Assembly (NCBI GenBank): GCA_003562475.1 | Contig: PWUU01000077.1 | Span: forward strand, 1 to 64,000 | Direction: 5' to 3' | From: Dehalococcoidia bacterium | GTDB taxonomy: Bacteria > Chloroflexota > Dehalococcoidia > GIF9 > AB-539-J10 | DNA length: 64,000 bases | Shown: in pieces, positions 41,879 to 53,600 of the stretch | Position numbering within the stretch: position 1 is the stretch's first letter | How the letters are laid out: each line of letters opens with the position of its first letter | Notes under the pieces: generated by a model | What the model saw: the letters and a program-made list of their open reading frames with translations, nothing else | Database searches by the model: none | What the model was told of the DNA's origin: nothing | Position numbers and translations under genes: made by a program

Positions 41879-43345
41879 CTAATCGAGGTAGTCCTTGAGC
41901 TTTCGGCTTCGGCTCGGATGTCGCAGTTTGCGGAGTGCCTTTGCTTCTATCTGGCGTATGCGCTCACGGGTTACATTGAATTCCTGCCCGACCTCTTCGA
42001 GCGTGCGCGCATGTCCGTCTTTGAGTCCAAATCGAAGCTGAAGGACTCGTTTCTCTCTTGGAGTAAGCTCGTCGAGCACTCTGTCCAGCTGTTCTTTCAG
42101 CAGTTCCTGTGTGGCGACCTCCGCAGGAGCCGGGCTTGTCTGATCCTCCACGAAGTCTCCCAGGCGTGTGTCCCCGTCCTCACCAATGGGAGTCTCCAGT
42201 GAGATGGGCTCATGGTGAAACAGGTCCATGACCTCTTCGACCCGGTCCGAATTCATGTTGAGACGGAGTCCAATTTCTTCGTAACTCGGCTCACGCTTGA
42301 GCTCCTGGCTCAGCTGGCGTGTGGTGCGCAGAAGCCGGTTCATAGTCTCAACCATGTGCACTGGAATACGTATGGTTCGCGCCTGATCGGCGATAGCCCG
42401 AGTGATGCCCTGCCGTATCCACCACGTTGCATAGGTGCTGAACTTGTAACCCTTGCGGTGGCGGAACTTCTCCACCGCCCGCATCAGACCGATGTTGCCC
42501 TCCTGGATGAGATCCAGCAGCGACATCCCGTGGCCGATGTACTTCTTGGCGATGCTTACCACCAGGCGAAGGTTTGCCTGGGTGAGGTGTCTTTCCGCGT
42601 GCAGTGCCGCGCGCTTCACTGCATCGTAGTGGCGCTGGAATTCATCCTCGTAAGGCTGGAACAAGGACGCAAGGCGCTCTTCCGCGATGATCTCCCGCAG
42701 CTGCTCCAGTGAGCCGGCCGCCAACAGCTCTACGGCCCTTGGCGGCAACACGCTGCTGTTCACCGAGAGGCTCACGATCGCCTCATCCGCCGCCAGAGCG
42801 GTCCGGTTGGTATGCTCGGCCACAGCTGTAACGAGGCCGGGTTTGATATCATTGTCGATGGCAACTCGAAGCTCATGCATATTCACGATCTGACCGATCG
42901 TGAGCCCTTCCTCGATATCCAGCTGTTCCCTGATGACGTCCAGCACAGGATGGGCCCTCACCACACGGCCGATGAGGTCCACTGTCATGTCGACTGCCGT
43001 GAGGTGTGCGCAGGACTTCTTGTAGTGTGCGTCCTCGAGCTTGGCGAGGTGGCGCCCGCGCTCGATTCTGCTGGAGAGAACTCTCTCCTCCGATGCGTTC
43101 AGCAACGGCACCTGCCCGATTTCACGCAGGTACATGCGGACTGAGTCGTCGATGACCTCATGATCTTCAAGACTTATCGTCGCCTTGACGTCGTCCGCCA
43201 CCAGGGTCAACCCTGGTTCATCGGAGCTCTCACTGTCAGTCGTGGTATCCGGCTCGTCCGTCTCTTCCTCGCCATATCCTTCAGTCGCCGGGCTCGCCGG
43301 CTCGTCCTGAAGATCAGTCGAACTGGTGTCTCGAATCATTTCCAT
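41879..43345 (-). CDS. rpoD: Primary RNA polymerase sigma factor
   Basis: [98 protein letters not shown]. Confidence 0.95.
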   Translation of the reverse strand: MEMIRDTSSTDLQDEPASPATEGYGEEETDEPDTTTDSESSDEPGLTLVADDVKATISLEDHEVIDDSVRMYLREIGQVPLLNASEERVLSSRIERGRHLAKLEDAHYKKSCAHLTAVDMTVDLIGRVVRAHPVLDVIREQLDIEEGLTIGQIVNMHELRVAIDNDIKPGLVTAVAEHTNRTALAADEAIVSLSVNSSVLPPRAVELLAAGSLEQLREIIAEERLASLFQPYEDEFQRHYDAVKRAALHAERHLTQANLRLVVSIAKKYIGHGMSLLDLIQEGNIGLMRAVEKFRHRKGYKFSTYATWWIRQGITRAIADQARTIRIPVHMVETMNRLLRTTRQLSQELKREPSYEEIGLRLNMNSDRVEEVMDLFHHEPISLETPIGEDGDTRLGDFVEDQTSPAPAEVATQELLKEQLDRVLDELTPREKRVLQLRFGLKDGHARTLEEVGQEFNVTRERIRQIEAKALRKLRHPSRSRKLKDYLD

Positions 43346-43347
43346 GG

Positions 43348-45225
43348 TTATCCTCGCTTATCTCGGCTTCTGCGGTTCTTCCGTAGGAAAATCTCGTGTA
43401 GTCTCGCAGTGGAAGCGACACCGGTCTGCTCTAGCGTCGCGAGTTCAGCTTCAAGCCCCTGTTCCTGTCGCTCGCGTTGCAGCGTCGTTTCAATGATGAA
43501 TTGCTGGCGCTTCAACTGACGTTCCTGAAGGCGGAGAATGCATTCATTGAGGGCACGTCTCTGGATCTCTTCGTCTCCGGGAATATCTGGATGGAATGGT
43601 CTTGACAGGAGGTAGTCTAGATGCTCGACAAGGAGAGCGTCAAGTGACGAACGAAGGCCATCCTCGTTTGCCCCCGCCCTCCATGCCTCATATATATGTT
43701 GGTTCTCCGTGGTCTCGAAGTGATCGCTCTCAAGTCCGTCTGCGGCTTCCCGCAATTGGGGGTTCTTGAGGAGGAGAGTAAGGCAGTAGTCCTCAATTGT
43801 GCTGGACCCAGCGCGATGTGGCTGCGCGGCCTCCGCTGAAGCATGTTCTGTCGGTCTCCGGCTCCTGTTCCGGCTGAGGCGTGCCAGTTCCGTCATAAGC
43901 TCGCGCTCCGGAATCTCAAGCGCTCGACTGAGTCTGGAGTAGAACCGCGAACGGTCCATTGAGTCCTCTAGCTCTCCGATGATCGGCTCACAGGCTGCGA
44001 TGAGTTCCCGTTTACCGCGTGCGGTCGAGGTTTCGGCAGAACGCATAAGCGTGTCGACATAGAAATCGACGTACGGGACTGCGTGCGCAACCAGGTGCGC
44101 CCACGTATCCGGAGATTCTGCGATGATCCTATCAGGGTCCTCGCCGGACGACAGAACAATCACACGTATGTCGGCATCAAGGATTGACCTGAACGTCTGC
44201 TTCCCCCTTGGACCGAACTCTGCGACTGTCCGCTGTCCGAAGGCTTTACGAAATCTACCGGTTGTCTCACGTATGGTCTTCATGGCAGCGGCCAGTCCCG
44301 CCTCATCCGCATCGAGTGCCAGATATATGTTCCTGGTAATGCGTGAGAGCAAGGAAGCGTGGTGTTCCGTCAACGAGGTTCCCATCGGGGCAACCACGTT
44401 CTCCCATCCATGCTGATGTGCCTGGAGGACATCCGTGTAGCCTTCCACGAGGATGATCTGGTCTGCCCGGCGAGCGGCTGGTCTGGCCTTGTGGATTCCA
44501 TAGAGCACCTGGCCCTTATCGAATACACGTGTCTGGGGTGAGTTCAGGTACTTGGGCTGGAGATCTCCAAGTGCGCGCGCGCCAAACCCAATCACTCTGC
44601 CCGCCACATCGCATATGGGGAACATAAGACGATCCCGGAACCTATCGTATGTGTTCCCGTCTTCGCGCTGGGAGAGTAGTCCGGCGTCGGTAAGCTCCTG
44701 TTCTGAGAAGCCCTGAGACATGAGCAGGTCTTTGAGTGCCGTCCATCCCGACGGGCTGTAGCCCAGTCGAAAGGCAGCGGCTGTCTCTCCATCCACCGGA
44801 ATTCGGCGCCTGCTCGCGTACTCTCGTGCCCTTGTGGCACTATCTGCGGTGAGCAGCAGTGTGCGATAGTATTCTGCTGCTGCCTCGACAGCAGCGAGCA
44901 GCCGCTCTTTCTCTGCGTCCTTTTCGGATGAAGCCTCAGGCGGGCGCACCAGGGTCACTCCGGCACGGGCGGCAAGCATTCGTAGCGCTTCCTTGAAGTC
45001 GACGTTCTCTTTCTTCATCACGAAAGAGAACACGTCCCCACCGGTGCCGCATGCGCCAAAGCAATGCCAGCCCTGTCGGTCGGGAAATACGAAGAACGAC
45101 CCGTGCTTCTCCGTGTGGAACGGGCACAGCCCCTTGTAGTTCTTGCCGGCTTTCGTGAGCTGTACGTACTCTGATACAAGCGTCACGATGTCGATCTGTT
45201 CTTTGACGTCTGAGATCGCACTCAT
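43348..45225 (-). CDS. dnaG: DNA primase
   Basis: [51 protein letters not shown]; toprim [16 protein letters not shown]. Confidence 0.95.
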   Translation of the reverse strand: MSAISDVKEQIDIVTLVSEYVQLTKAGKNYKGLCPFHTEKHGSFFVFPDRQGWHCFGACGTGGDVFSFVMKKENVDFKEALRMLAARAGVTLVRPPEASSEKDAEKERLLAAVEAAAEYYRTLLLTADSATRAREYASRRRIPVDGETAAAFRLGYSPSGWTALKDLLMSQGFSEQELTDAGLLSQREDGNTYDRFRDRLMFPICDVAGRVIGFGARALGDLQPKYLNSPQTRVFDKGQVLYGIHKARPAARRADQIILVEGYTDVLQAHQHGWENVVAPMGTSLTEHHASLLSRITRNIYLALDADEAGLAAAMKTIRETTGRFRKAFGQRTVAEFGPRGKQTFRSILDADIRVIVLSSGEDPDRIIAESPDTWAHLVAHAVPYVDFYVDTLMRSAETSTARGKRELIAACEPIIGELEDSMDRSRFYSRLSRALEIPERELMTELARLSRNRSRRPTEHASAEAAQPHRAGSSTIEDYCLTLLLKNPQLREAADGLESDHFETTENQHIYEAWRAGANEDGLRSSLDALLVEHLDYLLSRPFHPDIPGDEEIQRRALNECILRLQERQLKRQQFIIETTLQRERQEQGLEAELATLEQTGVASTARLHEIFLRKNRRSRDKRG

Positions 45226-45361
45226 ATGCTGGCCGGACTGTGCCGGTGCCCGTGATGCTATGTCGGCAGACCCGCACAGTCGTGATGACTGGCATTAGGA
45301 TAGCACGCCGGACGCCTCGCGCGTGACAAACCCGGAGGGAACACCGGCGGTTGTGTGCGAA

Positions 45362-47770
45362 CTAGCTGTCCACGAGGCCAAGCATCTCAAGGTCAGCCAC
45401 GCGGATGCGGGTTGACAGGACCACATCTGCGTTCAGCGACATGGAATCGATGCCGCACTCGATCAGGTATCCTGCGAACTCGGGGAAATCGCTTGGCGCC
45501 TGGCCGCAGATGCCGACCTTGCGTGGAGGTTCATGGGCGTGGGCGAAATCGATAATCCTCTTGACCACCCGCCTGACTGCCTCATCCCGCTCGTCGGCGA
45601 TCTTTGAGAGCGTGTCAGAATCGCGGTCGATCCCCAGCATGAGCTGTGTCAGGTCGTTCGAGCCAATGCTGAACGCGTCGAACACATCGGCAAACTCGCC
45701 GGCGAGAGTTACATTGGATGGCCCCTCGCACATCATGTAGACCTCGAGTCCGTTCTCTCCCTGCACCAGCCCGAACTCGCGCATGACTTCGATGACCTTG
45801 CGGCCTTCTTCCGGAGTGCGGCAGAACGGGACCATGACCTTCACGTTGATCAGTCCCATCTCGTTGCGGACGCGCTTGATAGCAGCGCACTCCATGCCGA
45901 ATGCAGGCTTGAAGCGTTCGTCGTAGTAACGCGATGCGCCGCGCCACCCGATCATGGGGTTGCTCTCCTCCGGTTCGTAGAGGTATCCACCGACCAGGTT
46001 GGCGTACTCGTTGGTCTTGAAGTCAGAGAATCGGACAATGACGTCGTTCGGATAGAATCCTGCACCGATCTTGGCGATGCCCATCGTGAGGTTATCCACG
46101 TAGAAGTCCGTCTTGTTCTTGTAGCCGACCGTGCGCTTGTCGATGGCGCGAACCACTCGTGCCACCTTCCTGTCTGATTCCGCGGTCTTCTTGAGGTCCT
46201 CGTAGTTATAGAGCGCCATTGGATGGATGCCGATGTAGGAGTTAATGATGAACTCTTCTCTCGCCAGCCCCACACCGTCGTTGGGAATCTGTCCCCTGAT
46301 GAACGCCTCGTCCGGAATTCCGACGTTCATCATGATCTGCGTTCTCGGTCGGGGGACGTTATCGAGCGCGATCTCATCGACGCGGTATTTCAGGAGTCCA
46401 TTGTAGACCTTGCCGGTGCCCTCGGAGCAGTCGACTGTGACCTCCTTCGCTTTCCTGAGGACCCTGGTGCCATTGCCCGTGCCGATGACGCAGGGCACTC
46501 CGAGTTCCCTGCTGATGATCGCCGCGTGACATGTCCTGCCTCCCTCGTTGGTGACTATTGCAGCGGCGACCTTCATGATGGGCTCCCAATCGGGGTCGGT
46601 CATGTTGGTGACCAGCACCTCTCCCTCGCAGAAGTTGTGCATGTCCGCAGCGCTCGCGATGACATGGACCGGGCCCTGTCCTATCCTGGTGCCTACGGCC
46701 TCTCCGGTTATGAGAAGCTTCCCTGTCCCTTCAAGCACGTAGTTCTGGAGTGATACGGTGCCCGAGCGGGAGTGGACGGTCTCGGGTCTCGCCTGTACGA
46801 TGAACAGTTGCTCGGTTTGGCCATCCTTGGCCCACTCGACATCCATCGGCTTGCCGTAGTGCTGTTCTATGGCGCAGCCCCACCTGGCAAGCTGTACGAT
46901 TTCGTCGTCGGTGAGTGCGAAACGCTGTCTCTCTGCTACCGGGACACGCGATTGCCTCGTGCCACGCCCGTTGGGCCGGTAGACCATTCTCTTGCCCTTT
47001 GTGCCCAGGCGCTTCTCCACGATTGGCCGAAATCCTTCGTGCAACGTGGGCTTGAAGACGTAGAACTGGTCGGGATTGACGGTCCCCTGAACGATATTCT
47101 CGCCGAGTCCGTAGGCGGCAGTGATGTAGACGACGTCCCGAAAACCTGACTCGGTATCGATGGTGAACATCACACCCGAACACGCGAGATCGGAGCGAAC
47201 CATCTTCTGCACGCCAACCGACAGGTACACATCGAAGTGGTCGAATCCCTTGTCCACGCGGTACGAGATGGCGCGATTGGTGAACAGCGACGCGAAACAG
47301 GAACGAACCTTGATGAGCAGTTCCTTTGCCCCCTTCACGTTCAGGTATGTCTCCTGTTGTCCTGCAAAGGAAGCATCAGGGAGGTCCTCGGCGGTGGCGC
47401 TGCTGCGCACCGCCACATCTACCCCGCTGCCGTACTCCTGCTCCATTGCCTCGTACGCCTTCAGAATCTCCTGCTCCAGGTCGTCTGGCAACGAGGCTCC
47501 CAGTATGATGCCCCGGACCTTCGCGCCCCGGGAAACCAGTCCGCGGTAGTCCCGCGTGTCGAGATCGCTCAGAATGCTCCGAATCTGCCGGTCCACGCCG
47601 GCCCGTTCGATGAAATGCCGGTACCCTTCGGCGGTGACAGCAAATCCCGATGGCACGTGGACACCCTTGTTCTTGAGGGCGCGGAGCATTTCCCCCAGTG
47701 AGGCATTCTTGCCTCCTACAAGTCCCACATCTGTGATGCCTACTTCATCCAGTCGCTTGATGAACTCCAA
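45362..47770 (-). CDS. ppsA: Phosphoenolpyruvate synthase
   Basis: FIKRLDEVGITDVGLVGGKNASLGEML; ERTCHAAIISRELGVPCVIGT-type phosphohistidine region (GGRTCHAAI); CGQAPSDFPEFAGYLIECGIDSMSLN. TTG 47770 with upstream ggggagg preferred over the annotated start at 47872. Confidence 0.92.
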   Translation of the reverse strand: MEFIKRLDEVGITDVGLVGGKNASLGEMLRALKNKGVHVPSGFAVTAEGYRHFIERAGVDRQIRSILSDLDTRDYRGLVSRGAKVRGIILGASLPDDLEQEILKAYEAMEQEYGSGVDVAVRSSATAEDLPDASFAGQQETYLNVKGAKELLIKVRSCFASLFTNRAISYRVDKGFDHFDVYLSVGVQKMVRSDLACSGVMFTIDTESGFRDVVYITAAYGLGENIVQGTVNPDQFYVFKPTLHEGFRPIVEKRLGTKGKRMVYRPNGRGTRQSRVPVAERQRFALTDDEIVQLARWGCAIEQHYGKPMDVEWAKDGQTEQLFIVQARPETVHSRSGTVSLQNYVLEGTGKLLITGEAVGTRIGQGPVHVIASAADMHNFCEGEVLVTNMTDPDWEPIMKVAAAIVTNEGGRTCHAAIISRELGVPCVIGTGNGTRVLRKAKEVTVDCSEGTGKVYNGLLKYRVDEIALDNVPRPRTQIMMNVGIPDEAFIRGQIPNDGVGLAREEFIINSYIGIHPMALYNYEDLKKTAESDRKVARVVRAIDKRTVGYKNKTDFYVDNLTMGIAKIGAGFYPNDVIVRFSDFKTNEYANLVGGYLYEPEESNPMIGWRGASRYYDERFKPAFGMECAAIKRVRNEMGLINVKVMVPFCRTPEEGRKVIEVMREFGLVQGENGLEVYMMCEGPSNVTLAGEFADVFDAFSIGSNDLTQLMLGIDRDSDTLSKIADERDEAVRRVVKRIIDFAHAHEPPRKVGICGQAPSDFPEFAGYLIECGIDSMSLNADVVLSTRIRVADLEMLGLVDS

Positions 47771-47893
47771 GGTGGTCAGACCTCCCCTGTCCAGGTGCTT
47801 GATATCACCGTCGGGCGTTTCTTGTGGCGCAGTGGATTCGGCGATTATAAATGAAGCCTGACCGGGGGGCAACAGGGACTTATGGTGGGCGGA

Positions 47894-49165
47894 TCATCCG
47901 GGAGGTTGACGCGAGTCACGTGGCATGGCCGATGGCCTCGTTGCGAATAGCATCAGGACTACGGCTGTCACAAGTGCTGCCTGAACGAGAAGAAATGCCG
48001 TATGGTAACTCCCCGTAATGTCGTGTAGCACGCCCCCAAGCCAGGGTCCCAGGGCGCCTCCGATCGAAATGACGAGAATCATCGTGCCGTGAATGGCACC
48101 GTAGTTCCTGCCGTGAAAACGGTCGGCGACGGCTGCAAAACACGTGGGCGGAGATACGCCAAGGCCCCACCCGGCACATGCCGCGAACAGAAATGGGATC
48201 AGCGACGAGCCTGGGTCCGGCGGGATGCGGAGAAGAAGTATGCTTGAGGTAGTGACGAGGCAGCCTGCCACGAAGAAAGGGACTCTGCCCAATCGGTCGG
48301 ACAATAAACTCGATACATTTCCGGCGGCAAAGGCAACGCCATACACACTGAACATGCTTGCCGCCGTCATGGGATCATGTCCGATGTCCTGGAGCAGATA
48401 GACCTGGTGGGCGATGGTGACCTGCTGGGAAAACCCCATGTTGCAGAATCCGATGGCGAGGAACAATCGGAACGATCGTGTGCGGAGAGCCTCACGTATG
48501 GTCCATTGGTGCGTGTGGCGGTCGTGATCGGCAGATATGGCATCCGGCTGCTGTGCCTTCTCATCGCTATCGACCAGAGCCTGCTGTTGAGGGCTGCGGC
48601 GCATCAGAAAGAGGCTGATAGGCACGATAAGGACGATTGCGGCGAGGCCGATCTGTACATAGGCCATGCGCCAGCCGTAGTCGGAGATCAGCCACTGAAA
48701 TAGGGGTGCGGATACCAGGCTGATCCCGAAACCCGCACCCAGCAGGCCAAACAGCATGCCTCCGCGCTTGCTGCCGAACCAGTGGGATAGCACTGAGATG
48801 AGGGGCGTGAGGCCTATGAGACTAAGCCCGATCGCTACGAGGATGCCGTAGATGATATAGAAGAACCACACCGAGTTTGCCACACTGCACAGGGCGATGC
48901 CGCCGCCGACGACGAGACCGCCTGTTGCCAGTACATACTTTGGATGGAACCTGTCGGCGAGCCGCCCGGCGACTGGCGAGAACAGGCCGTAGGCCAGAAG
49001 CGTCACCGAGTACATCAATGCGGTGCCGCCTCGTGTCCAGCCGAAGTCCGAGACGATGACCGGATAGAACACCGAGAAGGTGTTACGCATGGCGTAACCA
49101 AGGAGCATGATGGCGAATCCGCCCGCAAGGACGATCCAGCCGTAGAAGAAAGGGGGACGGCGCAT
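47894..49165 (-). CDS. MFS transporter (monocarboxylate/OFA-like)
   Basis: PPFFYGWIVLAGGFAIMLLGYAMRNTFSVFYPVIVSDFGWTRGGTALMYS. Confidence 0.87.
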   Translation of the reverse strand: MRRPPFFYGWIVLAGGFAIMLLGYAMRNTFSVFYPVIVSDFGWTRGGTALMYSVTLLAYGLFSPVAGRLADRFHPKYVLATGGLVVGGGIALCSVANSVWFFYIIYGILVAIGLSLIGLTPLISVLSHWFGSKRGGMLFGLLGAGFGISLVSAPLFQWLISDYGWRMAYVQIGLAAIVLIVPISLFLMRRSPQQQALVDSDEKAQQPDAISADHDRHTHQWTIREALRTRSFRLFLAIGFCNMGFSQQVTIAHQVYLLQDIGHDPMTAASMFSVYGVAFAAGNVSSLLSDRLGRVPFFVAGCLVTTSSILLLRIPPDPGSSLIPFLFAACAGWGLGVSPPTCFAAVADRFHGRNYGAIHGTMILVISIGGALGPWLGGVLHDITGSYHTAFLLVQAALVTAVVLMLFATRPSAMPRDSRQPPG

Positions 49166-49169
49166 CAGA

Positions 49170-50468
49170 TCAGCTGCTACCTCCCGGGCGCTGCGCGTTC
49201 AATGCAGCAACCGGCCTTAGCTTGCCCGGCGCAACGAGCGCCACAAGTATGGCGCCTGCCGCAAGCGCGGAGACGGCGATCGCCACTGCGGGCGAATAGC
49301 TTCCGGTCACGTCATGCATATACCCTGCGAACCATGGGCTAAAGGCGCCGCCGACTGAGAATCCCATGACCATGAACCCCTGGATGGCGCCGTAGCTGCG
49401 ACCTTGAAACAGATCAGCTACCGTTGCGAAGAAGGTCGTCACCGCAGCCCCCATACCCAGGCCGCAGAAGAACATGGAGAGGAATGCCAGCCATACATGC
49501 GATGGATCACGAATGAGGAACAACAGGGAGGTGGCCGCAGCGGCCATGAGGCAGCTGGGAATGAGGATTCGTTCGCGACCGAATCTGTCGGAGAGGTTGG
49601 CAAAGAGGTAGCCGATGGTGATGCCGACGCCGTACATGCTGAACGAGTTCGCGGCGAGCTGCGGAGCGAACCCGCTGTCGCGGAACAGATAGACACTGTG
49701 CGCGATGATCATCTGCTGCGCGAGGCCCATCAGGCATAAATTGAATGCAAACATGAGCCAGAACTGGCGCGTAGCCATTGCCCGTCGCAGCGTCCATTCG
49801 GTGCGCATCCATGCGGTCTCCATACGCGCCTGGACAGACCCGTCCGGCGGCAACGGCGGAACGAACACACCGTCTGGCGCTGTCCCCTTCTCCTGCGGTG
49901 TCCTGCGAATGAAGATGACGACGAGTGGTACAGCTATCGCGATGGCCAGCAGTCCTATCGTCAGGTACGCCTGTTGACGTCCGAGGCTGGAGATGAGCGA
50001 CTGGGCGATGGGCGCAAAGAGCAGGCTCAATCCGAAGCCCATGTTGAAGATACCGAAGGCGAGCGCGCGCCGCCGGACGAACCATCTCGCGATGAGTGCG
50101 CTCAATGGGGTGACTCCCGCCATGCTGAGGCCTGTGGCTGCCATTGCGCCGTACAGGAAATAGAAGTGCCACTGCTCGGTAGCCAGGCTGCACAGTACAA
50201 TGGCGCCGCCCATTATGCAGACGCCGGCCGATAGGACAAATCTCGGGTTGAACCGGTCGACCAGTCCTCCTGCGAGCGGTGCGGTGATGCCGTACACGAT
50301 GATGTTGATCGAAAACATGAGGGCGGTGTTGCCGCGTTCCCAGCCGAATTCATCAACGAGCACCGGGTAGAAAACCGAGAACGTGTTGCGCAACGTATAG
50401 CCGACCGCCATCAGAGTAAGCGCGACGGCGACTATCACCCAGCCGTAGAAGAAGCGTGACCGTTGCAT
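49170..50468 (-). CDS. MFS transporter, tandem paralog of 47894-49165
   Basis: SRFFYGWVIVAVALTLMAVGYTLRNTFSVFYPVLVDEFGWERGNTALMFS. Confidence 0.87.
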   Translation of the reverse strand: MQRSRFFYGWVIVAVALTLMAVGYTLRNTFSVFYPVLVDEFGWERGNTALMFSINIIVYGITAPLAGGLVDRFNPRFVLSAGVCIMGGAIVLCSLATEQWHFYFLYGAMAATGLSMAGVTPLSALIARWFVRRRALAFGIFNMGFGLSLLFAPIAQSLISSLGRQQAYLTIGLLAIAIAVPLVVIFIRRTPQEKGTAPDGVFVPPLPPDGSVQARMETAWMRTEWTLRRAMATRQFWLMFAFNLCLMGLAQQMIIAHSVYLFRDSGFAPQLAANSFSMYGVGITIGYLFANLSDRFGRERILIPSCLMAAAATSLLFLIRDPSHVWLAFLSMFFCGLGMGAAVTTFFATVADLFQGRSYGAIQGFMVMGFSVGGAFSPWFAGYMHDVTGSYSPAVAIAVSALAAGAILVALVAPGKLRPVAALNAQRPGGSS

Positions 50469-50678
50469 TGCTCAACGTGGGGCGATGGACGATGGCGCGG
50501 CATCATAGACGAAGTCATCCAAGGGCTTTCCGTCGCGGGACTGCCAACAGACACCGACTCAAACCCGCGCCAGTATAGCACTTGCCCACTGCCCTCACAA
50601 TCCTGGTGTAGCTCAGATAAGGATGTGCAGAGGTGCGGCTGACCTGCGTGCTGATGCTCGCGTGCAGAAGCGTTCCGG

Positions 50679-53600
50679 TTAGTTGCGTGGGGATAGTTCA
50701 TGCACGATACCGGGACTGGTAAAGATCAGAATCAGTCGAATACGCGAAGGCATGATGTGCAGGATACGGGAAAGAGCTCTTCGGTAGAGCTCCATCTGCA
50801 GGCGGTACAGTGCTGCTCGCTGCGGCACGCCTGCCGCGGGGATCTCGTCGGTCTTGAAGTCGTAGATGGTTGCCGTTCGAGGAGTATCGTCTGTGTTGTG
50901 CTCGATGACGACACGATCGAACGTGCCGGTGACCCACTTGTCCTCCAGGACGACGTCGAACGGCCGTTCACGCCATAGCGTGACCCTGCCGTCGGGCCTG
51001 CGCAGTATCGAGCGCATGCTGGGGTGTGCCATCGCGGTGCGGAAATGGTGCAACGCCCTTTTCCGCGTGTCCTCATCGAGGCTGCGGCCGCCGTCCCACT
51101 GCGAGACAATGATGGGGACCTCCACCTCATCGTCCCAGGCTACCAGTCGGAACAGCTCGTGCACTGCCGCGGCGGCGTCGAGTCTTTGTCGCCTTTCCGG
51201 GTCGAACAATCTCGCCGCTTCTTTCTCTGCGTCGTCGGCATCGGAGGGGCGCACGGCGACGAGTCTCCCGTGTGCCGCGGGTGCGGCTTCTCCCGGAACA
51301 ACCTGTGTCACCACTGGCTCGGGCATCTTCTTCAGGTGTGGCAGCGATTCGTACCATTTCTGGTTGCCCGCCGTGTGCAGGCATGTATACACGCTGCCGC
51401 CGACGTTGTATGGATTGCCGCCAGCCTCGGTTGGCTTCGTTCCACCCGTGAGCTGCCGCTTCAGGAATGCTGCCTGCGTGAATGAGGAGGCCGTCTTCCC
51501 CGGGTATGACGTGACGATGTACAGCGCTCGCTTGGCGCGTGTCATTGCTACGTAGAGGAGACAGAGCGATTCGAGGGCGGCGTCCTCTTCCATCTTCGCA
51601 AGCTGCGCCGCCAGCACCGGGTCGGCCATGGCAACATCGCGCCGAGGCAGCTCGAGCGCCCACAGCGGCTGGTTCGTGAGAGGATCGCGCGCGAGCACAA
51701 ACGATGTGTCGCGGGCTTTCGACATGCTGAGCCTGTCGTCCAGCTCCGGCAGTATCACCACATCGAACTCAAGTCCCTTCGCCTGGTGCACGGTCATCAC
51801 TCGAACCGCATCGTCGGCAGCCTGCTCGTGCAACTCGTAGTCGTCGACGAAATCGAGGAACTCGTCGCAGTCCCGGCTGCCCGTTGCGTCGAACTCGGTC
51901 GCCGCGGCGAGGAGTTCGCCAAGTCTTTTCCTGCCGTACGCGTCGAGCGTGGTGACTGAATCCAGCCGCCTGCTCCAGTCGCGCAGAAGCGCCTCGAATC
52001 CATGGGCCTGTATGCAGCGAAGCAGGTGACGCGACAGCGCGTCGCGCGTATGGCGGTCATTCCCCAGCGCCGAATTGATCGGGCTCATCTGCAGGTGGCG
52101 CCAGGCGAACGTGTTGCCTGGATGTCCGGCGAGCGTGACGAGCGACAGCAGCACTACCACCACCGGGTTGTCCTTGATGGCGGCCCTGCCCTCGTGGATG
52201 ACGGTCATGTTGGGGCACTCTCTGCGGAGGAGGTCGACCACCGCCTTTCCCTGGTCGTTTGTACGCACCAGGACCGCTGCCGTGAGCGGCGCGACGTCAT
52301 CTCCGGGCGCTCTTCTGCGCGTCGGGTCGATATCGCGGAGCAGTCCCGCGGCCAGACGGTACCGGTCCTCCGGTCGTGGCCTGAGCTCGCCGCCGTCGCA
52401 TGGTGGCTCGAGCAGCATCATGCACCCGGTCTCCGGGTCGGTGTGGATGGTCGTGTGTTCCTCGAACCTCCACCGTCCTGGGAGTCCTTTCGGAAGGTCA
52501 GGCTCGCCCGGGATCTCGCGAAACACCGTGTTGACCGTGTCGACTACGGGTTGTGCGGACCGGCGCGAAAGCTGCAGCACGTCCTGTTCGATGATCGGAT
52601 AGCGGTGCAGCAGCATGTCGAACAGCTCTGGGTTGCCGCCCCGCCATCCGTAGATAGCCTGCTTCACATCGCCGACGTAGAAGAAGCTCCTCGTGCCCGT
52701 GTCATCCTGGAGCACCTCATCGATGAGGTTCCCGAGCACATCCCACTGGAGGTCGCTCGTGTCCTGGAACTCGTCCAGCAGCCAGTGCCAGAGGTGCGCA
52801 TCGAGCCGGTAGTCGATGTAGAGCCGGGATGTCTCGTGTGCCGCCGTCGCCGAACCGGTGAGTGCTGCGCCCGAGCCTGCCATGCCGCGGCCTGTAAGCA
52901 GGTGCTGCACGTCTGCAAAGGTGAGGCGTCCCTCCCTGTGTGCGGCCTCGTCGTATAGCGTGTCGTACATATCGATGACGTGGTAAATGCCTCGCGTCCG
53001 CGCCATCGCAGCCCTGAGTTCCGTCGCGATGACGTATTTCATAAGCGCGAGCGCCTGGCGGGCGGCATCACCCGTGAGGTCGTATTCCGTCCTGTTGAGT
53101 TTGACCGTGCCGCAGCCCGACATGAGGTCGCCGGCGCAGGCGAGAAGCTTATCCATCATGTACCTGAGCGGGCCGTCCCACCGGGAGTACGCGGTGTGAC
53201 GCGCGGCTGCACTGGCGAAATCGGAGAAGCGGTCGTGATGCGCATCCGACAGACCCGGTGCGGTGATGCACGCGAGGAACCGCTTCGCCACATCATTGAC
53301 GTCGTCAACCGGTTCCAGCCACGGACTGCCGTTCGGCCAGATGGCGGACGGCTCGCCCCAGCGATCTGCCTCCGGCAGCACGCGGTAGTGCTCCTGGTAT
53401 GCGGCAATGAAATCCGATAGTGGCGCCTCCACTCCCTTGCCGGAGCGACCGGTACGCGCCTGCTCGAATGCGCTCAGGAACCGGCGGCGGTCAGCGCTGG
53501 TGGGGTCGCCTGCAAACATCTGGTCCAGTATGCGGCGGCGGAAGCTCTGTGTTGCCGCGTTGTCTCCTTCCATCAGCTCGAACGAAGATGGTATTCCCAA

